Source: Pinirhizobacter sp036499745 (lineage in GTDB: Bacteria; Pseudomonadota; Gammaproteobacteria; Xanthomonadales; Rhodanobacteraceae). From it: 64,000 nucleotides of DNA. Shown here in pieces: positions 16,816 to 24,253 of this stretch (position 1 is its first letter; the number at the start of each line of letters is the position of its first letter). The stretch lies in assembly GCF_036499745.1 (NCBI RefSeq), contig NZ_DASYDG010000033.1:38016-102015 (forward strand), in the 5' to 3' direction. The notes beneath the pieces are model-generated. The model ran no database searches and was not told the DNA's origin. It saw only the letters and a program-made list of their open reading frames with translations. The position numbers were made by a program, and so were the translations under genes.

Positions 16816-17601
16816 ATGGGCGAGCTCGATGGCAAGGTCGCGCTGGTTACCGGTGCTGCCAGCGGCATCGGCAAGGCCATTGCGCAGGCCTTTCACCACG
16901 CCGGTGCGCGGGTGGTGATCGCCGACCTCGACCGCGACGGCGCCGAAATGGTGGCCGGTGAAATCGACGGCGGCCGTGGCGATGCGATGGGCGTGGCCAT
17001 GGACGTCACCGACGAAGAAGCCGTCAACCAGGGCTTCGACGAGGTCGCCACGCGCTGGGGAGCGTTGGACATCCTGGTGTCCAACGCGGGCATCCAGATC
17101 ATCGCACCACTGGTCGACCTGGAGTTCGCGGCCTGGAAAAAGATGCTCGCCATCCACCTCGATGGCGCGTTCCTTACCTCACGTGCGGCGATGCGGCAGA
17201 TGCTTGCCGCCGGCAAGGGCGGCTCGATCCTGCTGATGGGCTCGGCGCACTCGCACGTGGCGTCGAAGTTCAAGGCGCCTTACGTCACCGCCAAGCACGG
17301 CCTGCTGGGCCTGGCCCGCACCATCGCGAAAGAAGGCGCGGCGCAGGGCATCCGCGCCAACGTGCTGTGCCCGGGTTTCGTCCGTACGCCGCTGGTCGAT
17401 AAACAGATTCCAGAACAGGCGAAGGAGCTTGGCATCAGCGAAAGCGAGGTGATCCGCGATGTGATGCTGCGCGACACGGTTGACGGGGAATTCACCACGC
17501 TTGACGACATCGCCCGCGTGGCGGTGTTCATGGCGGCCTTTCCCACCAGTGCGATTACCGGCCAGTCGCTGCTGGCTTCGCATGGTTGGGTAATGAACTA
17601 G
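16816..17601 (+). CDS. 3-hydroxybutyrate dehydrogenase-like SDR
   Basis: A 261-residue SDR with the coenzyme motif TGAASGIG (12-19), Asp37 suggesting NAD(H) preference, and catalytic Ser143, Tyr156 and Lys160. Features of D-3-hydroxybutyrate dehydrogenases are clear: NAGIQ at 90-94, GSAHSHVAS around the serine, and ICPGFVRTPLVDKQI-like text after the active site (here LCPGFVRTPLVDKQIP). It follows galP by only 5 bp, so it is probably the last operon gene. A second sugar dehydrogenase role is an alternative, since 3-hydroxybutyrate oxidation has no obvious place in galactose use. The start ATG 16816 has a weak ribosome site. Confidence 0.78.
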   Translation: MGELDGKVALVTGAASGIGKAIAQAFHHAGARVVIADLDRDGAEMVAGEIDGGRGDAMGVAMDVTDEEAVNQGFDEVATRWGALDILVSNAGIQIIAPLVDLEFAAWKKMLAIHLDGAFLTSRAAMRQMLAAGKGGSILLMGSAHSHVASKFKAPYVTAKHGLLGLARTIAKEGAAQGIRANVLCPGFVRTPLVDKQIPEQAKELGISESEVIRDVMLRDTVDGEFTTLDDIARVAVFMAAFPTSAITGQSLLASHGWVMN

Positions 17602-17623
17602 GCATCGCGCCGGGCACCGAAAG

Positions 17624-18613
17624 CTAGAGCGCCCTCATCACCTGCGCCGCCAGTTCAAACGACTTAAGCCGCGCAGCATGGTCGAAGATCTGCGCCGTCA
17701 GCATCACCTCATCGGCGCCGGTGGTGGCGATGAAATCCTTCAGCTTCGCGCGCACGGTATCGGCCGAACCCACCGCCGCGTACTGCATGGTGTGTTCCAG
17801 CCCACGCTTCTCCATCTCCGTCCAACGGCCGTCCATGGTGTCCACGGGAGGTTGCAGCTGGCCGGGAGTGCCGCGCCGCAAGTTCAGGAACTGCTGCTGC
17901 AACGAAGTGAAGAGGTACCGGGCTTCGTCATCGGTGTCGGCGACGAAAGCGTTCACGCCCACCATCGCGTAGGGTTTGTCCAACTGCGCGGACGGACGAA
18001 ACAATGTGCGATACACCTGCAGCGCCTGCATCAATGCATCGGGTGCAAAATGCGATGCGAAGGCGAACGGCAGGCCCAGCTCCGCCGCCAGGCGCGCACT
18101 GAACAGGCTCGATCCCAGCAGCCACAGGGGAATATTCGAATCCTGCCCGGGCACCGCGCGGACGCGCTGCAATGGGTGCGGTTCGCCCAGGAACTGCTGC
18201 AGTTCGGCGACGTCTTCGGGAAACCGCTCGTCGCTGGCTCCCAATTCCCGGCGCAGGGCGCGCGCGGTGAGTTGGTCGCTACCGGGCGCGCGGCCCAGTC
18301 CAAGGTCGATGCGGCCGGGGAACAGCGCTTCGAGGGTGCCGAACTGCTCGGCGATCACCAAAGGCGCGTGGTTGGGAAGCATCACGCCCCCGGAACCCAC
18401 GCGGATGGTCGAGGTGGCCGCAGCGACGTGGGCGATCACAATCGAGGTGGCCGCACTGGCAATGCCAGACATATTGTGGTGTTCGGCAAGCCAGAAGCGC
18501 TTGTAGCCCCAGGCTTCCGCATGCACCGCCAGGTCGCGGCTGTTGTTCAGGGCGTCGCTGGCGCTGCCGCCCTTGACGATGGGGGAGAGGTCGAGAACGG
18601 AATAGGAAGTCAT
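17624..18613 (-). CDS. Luciferase-like flavin monooxygenase (LLM class, MsnO8/YhbW type)
   Basis: A 329-residue TIM-barrel protein of the bacterial-luciferase family, single-component type. Diagnostic segments are YSVLDLSPI at the start, WLAEHHNM, RVGSGGVMLPNHAPLVIAEQ and GRIDLGLGRAPGSDQ. It probably uses reduced FMN supplied by a separate reductase; the substrate is unknown. It is convergent with the end of the galactonate operon (22 bp apart) and stands as the last gene after the hypothetical protein upstream, so the two may share a transcript. Confidence 0.9.
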   Translation of the reverse strand: MTSYSVLDLSPIVKGGSASDALNNSRDLAVHAEAWGYKRFWLAEHHNMSGIASAATSIVIAHVAAATSTIRVGSGGVMLPNHAPLVIAEQFGTLEALFPGRIDLGLGRAPGSDQLTARALRRELGASDERFPEDVAELQQFLGEPHPLQRVRAVPGQDSNIPLWLLGSSLFSARLAAELGLPFAFASHFAPDALMQALQVYRTLFRPSAQLDKPYAMVGVNAFVADTDDEARYLFTSLQQQFLNLRRGTPGQLQPPVDTMDGRWTEMEKRGLEHTMQYAAVGSADTVRAKLKDFIATTGADEVMLTAQIFDHAARLKSFELAAQVMRAL

Positions 18614-18650
18614 GCTCCGTCAGATGGCGGCATGCCCGGGCATTGCAAGA

Positions 18651-19988
18651 TCAGGAGGCAGGAACCGGCAGTGGCACCGTGGTCACACGCTCGCCGTCGA
18701 CCGGCGCATAAAGGTCCATCACCAGGCTGATGCCGTCGGGGCCCGCCTTGATCGGCCGCGAACCTGGCGGATTCACGCTTGCCGGCCGCGCGGCCACGCG
18801 GGCGGCAAGGGTGCGGTAATCGCCCTTCAGGGTGCGCAGCCACAGTGCGGTGCCGAACATGCGCAAGGTGGCGGCGTAATCCCGGTTGCGCCGCAGGTAC
18901 GGCACGAAATTCGGCACGCCGGCCACGGCCAGGTCCACACCCTGGACATTGCCGATCCGGTCGATGAAATCTGGGGTGGGCCGGGGCTGGATGGCATCGT
19001 CCAGATGGGCATCGGCCAGTTCCGCCGCCCGCACGTCGGCCTTGCATGCGGCCACGAATGCAGGTGCTGCCAGCCGGCGGGTCTGGTCGCGGCTGAGCAG
19101 CCACGAGGCGCCGCCCGCGCCATGCTCCACCACCGGGAAATTCTCCACGCTGCCAAAGCTGCCGCGCCACTGGGCACGGGAAACCTCGCAGAAATCTACG
19201 TCGGCATCCACCGGCGGCGCGAACGCCGCGGCGCAGATAGCGGGCACCGGCGCGTCATCGGGCATCTGCGCCAGCATGTCCATGGCCAGGCCCCCGGCTT
19301 CGATCGCCCAGCGTGCCGTGATCATCGAGCCGAGCGCATCGTTGCCACCCACATGCAGGCGGCGCATGGTCAGCGCGCTGGTGCAGGCCTGGGCCAGGCC
19401 TTCCTGCTGCCGGCCCTCGACGAAATCCGAAGCCGCCGCCGTGAGCCAGAGCGCCTGCACGTCGCCGATATCCGGACCGGGCGCCGCCGTGACCGGCGGC
19501 ATGTCGTTCCAGAGGTAATCCATGCCGGCCAGGCCGGCGATGGCGGCCAGACGGTCGGCATGGCGGGTCAGCGCCAGGCGCGTGGCCTCCGGATGGGTGC
19601 GCACCTGCGCCAGGCACTGGGAGACAGGACGGCAGATCGCCGCGCGGTCGTCGTCGGTAAGCTTGGGCAGGGCGGCGTAATGGTTCTCGGCCCACTTTCT
19701 GAACGGCGGCACGGGTGTGCCTGCACGTACCGCAACAGCGCGGTCGCGCAACTGGGCGAGGTCCTGGGCATAGGCCGCCTCGCGCTCGCCTGCTGGAATG
19801 ATGTAATCGAGCAACCACAGGGCGTGCCAGGCGTTCTTCGCCGGCAACGGGGTGGAGTCCACGCGCAGCAGTTCCAGCGCATCACGCTCGGCAGCGCTGG
19901 GCGCGCGAAAGCGGCCCCATGCAGCCAGGCCCAGTGCCAGCAACAGAAGCAAGAACACCGCGCCAGCGATGCGCCTGGCCAACCCCAT
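18651..19988 (-). CDS. Membrane-anchored protein of unknown function
   Basis: I do not recognise this 445-residue protein. It has one N-terminal hydrophobic segment (RRIAGAVFLLLLLALGLAAW) with positive residues before it, so the bulk should be periplasmic. The rest is globular, Ala-rich, with several cysteines (for example RPVSQC, AQACTS, VDFCEV) that could pair. There are no catalytic motifs I can name. ATG 19988 is preferred to ATG 19997 because an AGGGGG run lies about 9 bases upstream of the former and abuts the latter. It is co-directional with the LLM gene, 37 bp away. Confidence 0.7.
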   Translation of the reverse strand: MGLARRIAGAVFLLLLLALGLAAWGRFRAPSAAERDALELLRVDSTPLPAKNAWHALWLLDYIIPAGEREAAYAQDLAQLRDRAVAVRAGTPVPPFRKWAENHYAALPKLTDDDRAAICRPVSQCLAQVRTHPEATRLALTRHADRLAAIAGLAGMDYLWNDMPPVTAAPGPDIGDVQALWLTAAASDFVEGRQQEGLAQACTSALTMRRLHVGGNDALGSMITARWAIEAGGLAMDMLAQMPDDAPVPAICAAAFAPPVDADVDFCEVSRAQWRGSFGSVENFPVVEHGAGGASWLLSRDQTRRLAAPAFVAACKADVRAAELADAHLDDAIQPRPTPDFIDRIGNVQGVDLAVAGVPNFVPYLRRNRDYAATLRMFGTALWLRTLKGDYRTLAARVAARPASVNPPGSRPIKAGPDGISLVMDLYAPVDGERVTTVPLPVPAS

Positions 19989-20101
19989 CGATCCCATCCC
20001 CCTGCTTCGCCACGGTCAGCGTGGCCGGATAGTACCGGTATCGGCCGGGGATTCAACTAGTTGAGTGGGAAACCTGTGCGGGTGGATGAACGGCCCGGGT
20101 A

Positions 20102-20116
20102 AAAGCCTTGGGCTTT
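20102..20116 (-). terminator. Weak hairpin after the restriction operon
   Basis: AAAGCC-TTG-GGCTTT forms a 6-bp stem. Read on the minus strand it ends in TTTT, so it could stop transcripts leaving hsdM. A second imperfect hairpin (GGGGGAGGCAA with TTGCCCCC, near 20138-20157) lies between it and the hsdM stop. Both are short and this call is tentative. Confidence 0.35.
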
Positions 20117-20199
20117 ATTCCGCTTCGGCGAAGGGAAAGGGGGAGGCAAATTGCCCCCACCCTTCGGCCAACGGAGCGCGGCTGCGAGACTTTAGGTTC

Positions 20200-21675
20200 C
20201 TACTCAGCTGATCCGCTTGATACCGGAAGCGCGGCGGCGACCTCGCGAAACGACAGCAACGCAGCTTCCAGGTGATCAATGATCTCCTGAGCCAAAACAT
20301 CTGGGGGTGGCAGATCGTCGAGGTTGTCCAGGCTGTCATCCTTCAGCCAGAAGATGTCCAGGCTCGCTTTATCGCGCGCTACCAGCGTCTTGTAGTTGAA
20401 GTACTTGAAGCGCTCGGTTTCCTTGCGCTTATGCCGGTTAGTCGGGTTGTAACAGGCGATGAAGTCCTGCAGGTCTTCCGCCTTCAGCGTCTTCGTCTTC
20501 AGGGTGAAATGCTTATTCGTACGAAGGTCGTAGATCCACACGCCTTTGGTCTGGACCTTGCCAACCTTGGGTTTTGCATCGAAGAACAGTACGTTCGCCT
20601 TCACACCCTGCGCGTAGAAAATGCCTGTGGGCAGCCGCAGCAGGGTATGCACGTCACACGTTTCCAGTAGCTTGCGGCGAATCTTCTCGCCAGCGCCGCC
20701 CTCGAAAAGCACGTTGTCGGGAAGCACCACGGCCGCCTGGCCGGTTGTTTTGAGCATCGACACGATGTGCTGCAGGAAGTTGAGCTGCTTGTTCGAGGTG
20801 GTCTGCCAGAAGTCCTGGCGCTCATAGGTCAGCGCGTCGCGGTCTTCCTGGCCGTCCTCGTTGGTGATGGTCATGCTGCTCTTCTTGCCGAAGGGCGGGT
20901 TGGCCAGCACGTAATCGAACTTTTGCTTCGACTCTGAGATCAGGGCATCGGAACGATCCACCGTCGGCTCGCCATCGAGGTCGCCGACGTTGTGCAGAAA
21001 TAGATTCATCAGGCACAAGCGACGAGTCGCGGCGACAATCTCGTTTCCGAAGAACGCTTTGTGGCGTAAGAACTCCTTCTTTCTTTTGTCGAGTTGACTC
21101 CCGGGCCGCGTGAGCCATTCGTAGGCACCGAGAAAGAAACCGCCGGTGCCGCAGGCCGGGTCGGCAATGGTCTTCATCGGTTCCGGCTGCACGCACTCGA
21201 CCATGGCCTGGATCAGTACGCGCGGAGTAAAGTATTGGCCGGCACCGCTCTTGGTGTCCTCGGCGTTCTTATGCAGCAGGCCTTCGTACAGATCGCCCTT
21301 GGTGTCGGCATCGAGGCTGATCCAGTCTTCGGCATCGATCATTTGCACCAGCCGCGCGAGTTTAGCCGGGTCTTGAATCTTGTTCTGAGCCTTGAAGAAG
21401 ATCGCGCCGAGCATGCCAGGTTCCTCGCCCAGCCGGTGCAACACTTTCAGATAGTGCGCTTCCAACGGCTCGCCGACCTTGCGTCGCAGGCTCGCCCAAT
21501 CGCAGCTCTTGGGAACGTGGGTCTCGCGGTTATAAGGGGGCAGCGAATACTCGTGCGCCATCTTCAGGAACAGCAGGTAGGTCAGCTGTTCTAGATAGTC
21601 GCCATAGCCGACGCCGTCATCGCGAAGGGTGTGACAGAAGTTCCAGATTTTCTGGACAAGGGCGGTGCTGTTCAT
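20200..21675 (-). CDS. hsdM: Type I restriction-modification, DNA methyltransferase subunit
   Basis: The N6-adenine methyltransferase subunit, 491 residues. The SAM-binding motif I is DPACGTGG at 172-179 and the catalytic NPPF is at 259-262, preceded by the HsdM helical N-terminal domain. The GQYFTPR motif at 146-152 is typical of type I M subunits. It is last in the operon, starting 2 bp after rhuM. With HsdS it would methylate the recognition site and with HsdR it would cut unmodified DNA. Base composition is less GC-rich than the flanking core genes, consistent with horizontal gain. Confidence 0.95.
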   Translation of the reverse strand: MNSTALVQKIWNFCHTLRDDGVGYGDYLEQLTYLLFLKMAHEYSLPPYNRETHVPKSCDWASLRRKVGEPLEAHYLKVLHRLGEEPGMLGAIFFKAQNKIQDPAKLARLVQMIDAEDWISLDADTKGDLYEGLLHKNAEDTKSGAGQYFTPRVLIQAMVECVQPEPMKTIADPACGTGGFFLGAYEWLTRPGSQLDKRKKEFLRHKAFFGNEIVAATRRLCLMNLFLHNVGDLDGEPTVDRSDALISESKQKFDYVLANPPFGKKSSMTITNEDGQEDRDALTYERQDFWQTTSNKQLNFLQHIVSMLKTTGQAAVVLPDNVLFEGGAGEKIRRKLLETCDVHTLLRLPTGIFYAQGVKANVLFFDAKPKVGKVQTKGVWIYDLRTNKHFTLKTKTLKAEDLQDFIACYNPTNRHKRKETERFKYFNYKTLVARDKASLDIFWLKDDSLDNLDDLPPPDVLAQEIIDHLEAALLSFREVAAALPVSSGSAE

Positions 21676-21677
21676 CG

Positions 21678-22718
21678 TTATGGCTTGCCCATATTCTTGG
21701 AGGATGTCAGCCGTGTGGCTTGCGCCTGCAACTGAGTCAATTCTTCGTCGGCCTCGTGCTCGGAGGCCTGCAACTCGATGGCGCGGCGACGGCCATCAAA
21801 GTCGGCGTAGCGCTCGCCGATAGTGGCTTCCATCCGTTCCCGCGAGATCCGCCCGGAACCGATGAGCAATGAGCGTTCGTTAAAGCTGAGGAAACGATCT
21901 GTTTGCGCGACCCAGTCGATCATGCGGGTCTCGATGCGTCGCATCGCGCGGTCCTCGGCAAAATCCAGGAACATGGTGACCAACCGATCGAGCTGGTCGA
22001 GTTCTTCGTCATCAAGGTAATTTTTGGATATAACTGCATCGGACTTGCGGACTTGATCTCCGGCCCAGGTAGTCAACGCCATGTTGGCTGCGTCAGGATT
22101 TGCACGCTCCACGATCAGCTCTGCAGCGGTTCGGCCGGTAACCGCAAACACTAGTTTGTTTTGGATGGTGGCGAAGAAGGTTTTGGCCGTGGGCACAGTG
22201 CCGTCGTAGTCGCTGCTACTGGTTTTGAATAGGTCACGTAACCTTTGGTAGAAGCGCTTTTCCGAACTACGGATATCGCGTATGCGGCGCAGCAATTCAT
22301 CGAAGTAGTCGGCGCGCTCGGCATCCTTCAAGCGCTGGTCGTTCAGCACGAAGCCCTTAACCAAATATTCGGCAAGCGTGGAGCCCGCCCAGCGCCGAAA
22401 CTGGCTGCCACGTGGAGAGCGCACGCGGAAACCGACCGCCAGGATCATGTCCAACCGATAAAGCTGAACAGGTCGACTAACGCGCCGGCTACCCTCGATT
22501 TGAACTGTCAAGGAATCCTTGACAGTTGCCTCTGTTGACAACTCGCCCTCTTCGAGAATGTTGCGGATGTGCAGGCTCACGTTCTGCTTGGTGGTGTCGA
22601 AGAGGTCGGTCATCTCACCCTGGGTGAGCCAGACCGTGCCGCCGGCGGCGCGTAGGTGGACGTCGGTTCGTCCGTCCTCAGTGCGGTAGAGGATCAGTTC
22701 GCCATTGCTCTCGTTCAT
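21678..22718 (-). CDS. rhuM: RhuM-family protein inside the restriction operon
   Basis: A 346-residue cytoplasmic protein of the RhuM (virulence RhuM/Fic-associated) family. It opens with ILYRTEDGRTDVHL, then VWLTQGEMTDLFDTTKQNVSLHI, a helix-turn-helix-like N-terminal domain common to RhuM and phage KilA-N/Bro-like proteins, followed by LYRLDMILAVGFRVRS. Its molecular role is unknown; RhuM genes often occur among type I R-M genes. Here it overlaps hsdS by four bases and precedes hsdM by 2 bp, so it is made with the complex. Confidence 0.88.
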   Translation of the reverse strand: MNESNGELILYRTEDGRTDVHLRAAGGTVWLTQGEMTDLFDTTKQNVSLHIRNILEEGELSTEATVKDSLTVQIEGSRRVSRPVQLYRLDMILAVGFRVRSPRGSQFRRWAGSTLAEYLVKGFVLNDQRLKDAERADYFDELLRRIRDIRSSEKRFYQRLRDLFKTSSSDYDGTVPTAKTFFATIQNKLVFAVTGRTAAELIVERANPDAANMALTTWAGDQVRKSDAVISKNYLDDEELDQLDRLVTMFLDFAEDRAMRRIETRMIDWVAQTDRFLSFNERSLLIGSGRISRERMEATIGERYADFDGRRRAIELQASEHEADEELTQLQAQATRLTSSKNMGKP

Positions 22719-24253
22719 GCGCGCTCCTTCTTCTGGCGAGCATTCTTTGTTTTTGGTTTCTCGGCGACCGCGACACGCGCTCCGCGGATCCGATCCAGCA
22801 GTACGCTGGCAGGTTCGTCACTTGGTTCCTGTGGCACTAGTTGACCGGCGAAGGCGGCCCTTAGGATGTTCTTACGTTGGGCGGAAGCCTGCCTGATTCC
22901 AAGCGCTGCGGCCTCGTCTTGATCACGGACACTGGATAGCGAATCTGACAGTCTTTCGACCAGCAGGAGTTGCTCGTGCATCGGCGGAATTGGTACCGGA
23001 AGACGCTCAAGGATCTCGAGATTTATGTTTTTCTGGGCCGTTGCGGGAGCCTCATCCTCTAGCTTCTGCTGCGCTGTGCGGATGTAGTACTCGACGTATT
23101 CCACCGACACTGCATCACTCGCTGGAAGAAAGCCTACGACGCTATCGGGAAAGCAGGCCTCCACCGCAAGCAATGCCGTCTTACCGATGTTTGCGGCGAT
23201 CGTTATACAGAGGGTCTTCGTTGGCCACAACCGACTTTGCGCGAGCCCGGCCTCGCTATAGGTGATGGATGCTTTGCGAACGAAGGTGTCCGAATCCCGA
23301 ATGTCCCCAGTTTGCACAAAGGGGTAAGGGCCGCCGTACAAATGCGGGGCGTTTCTTGGCCGATGCTTGGAACGACCGCGGTCAAGCCATCCGATTTGGG
23401 ACAGGGTGGCCCATACCCATCCTTCTGGAAGCTCGGAAAAGTCGGTGGTGTCGAGAGATATCGGCTCAGGGTATTTATTCCGCCAATCTCCCGGAGGAGT
23501 CTTGCCTTGTTCAATAAACTTAGCAAGTTGTTTTGCCTCCCAGTGTGCGCGACGATCGGTGAGAATGCTTTGCAGCAGGTCGGTGCCGATTTCCCTCGGT
23601 CTTCTGTTCGCGATGCGGGCCATACGCCAGTCGGCGGTCAGTGCGCCTTCCATCGCCGCCTTCAGTAGTGATTGGCGATACTGCTCAAGCTTACGCTGCA
23701 ACACCTTCAACTCAGTCACGCCAGCATCGAGGTCGGAGAACAGCTCTTCGAGCTTCTTGACGATTCGGTATTGCTCGCTCTTAGGCGGCAACATGAATTT
23801 GTAGTTGGAGATGTCTCTAGGACGAACTGCTGGATAAAGCGCCCCTTGAACAAGGCTCGACATTGTGTCGATGAAGTGGTCCGTCTGAACGAGGTAGTAA
23901 AGGAACTTCGGCTCGACCCAACGTGTACGCAGAACATGAAATCCGGTTGAAGCAACGAGTTGCGATTCCGAGCAAGGGACCATTGCCACTGCGTTCAAGT
24001 TTGGTCGCGTCATCGACACCAATACGTCGCCGGGAGCAACGATCTGCCTAGCTCGGCTAGGAGCCTCGTCGAGCTCGAGGAGCCTCTGTTCGCGCAAGGC
24101 TTTTGCCTCACGGTCAATGCTGCCGATGTCCAGATAGACAAAAGCCCTAGTCGGCCCAGTTTGCGCAACATGGCCCTCAACGACCTCGGCGAGCGTGGTC
24201 AGTGCGTAGCCCGGTGCAATCAACTCAGCAGACCGGTCGTGCTTCGAAATCAA
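22715..24253 (-). CDS. hsdS: Type I restriction-modification, specificity subunit
   Basis: The DNA-recognition subunit, 512 residues, with two target-recognition domains. The first conserved region, LPPKSEQYRIVKKLEELFSD, and the following helix EQYRQSLLKAAMEGAL lie mid-protein; the second, IPPMHEQLLLVERL with NILRAAFAGQLVPQ, ends the protein. The recognised sequence cannot be predicted. The only start that fits is TTG at 24253, which overlaps the hsdR stop as TTGA, so translation is probably coupled. No ATG occurs until well inside the first domain. Confidence 0.93.
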   Translation of the reverse strand: MISKHDRSAELIAPGYALTTLAEVVEGHVAQTGPTRAFVYLDIGSIDREAKALREQRLLELDEAPSRARQIVAPGDVLVSMTRPNLNAVAMVPCSESQLVASTGFHVLRTRWVEPKFLYYLVQTDHFIDTMSSLVQGALYPAVRPRDISNYKFMLPPKSEQYRIVKKLEELFSDLDAGVTELKVLQRKLEQYRQSLLKAAMEGALTADWRMARIANRRPREIGTDLLQSILTDRRAHWEAKQLAKFIEQGKTPPGDWRNKYPEPISLDTTDFSELPEGWVWATLSQIGWLDRGRSKHRPRNAPHLYGGPYPFVQTGDIRDSDTFVRKASITYSEAGLAQSRLWPTKTLCITIAANIGKTALLAVEACFPDSVVGFLPASDAVSVEYVEYYIRTAQQKLEDEAPATAQKNINLEILERLPVPIPPMHEQLLLVERLSDSLSSVRDQDEAAALGIRQASAQRKNILRAAFAGQLVPQEPSDEPASVLLDRIRGARVAVAEKPKTKNARQKKERA

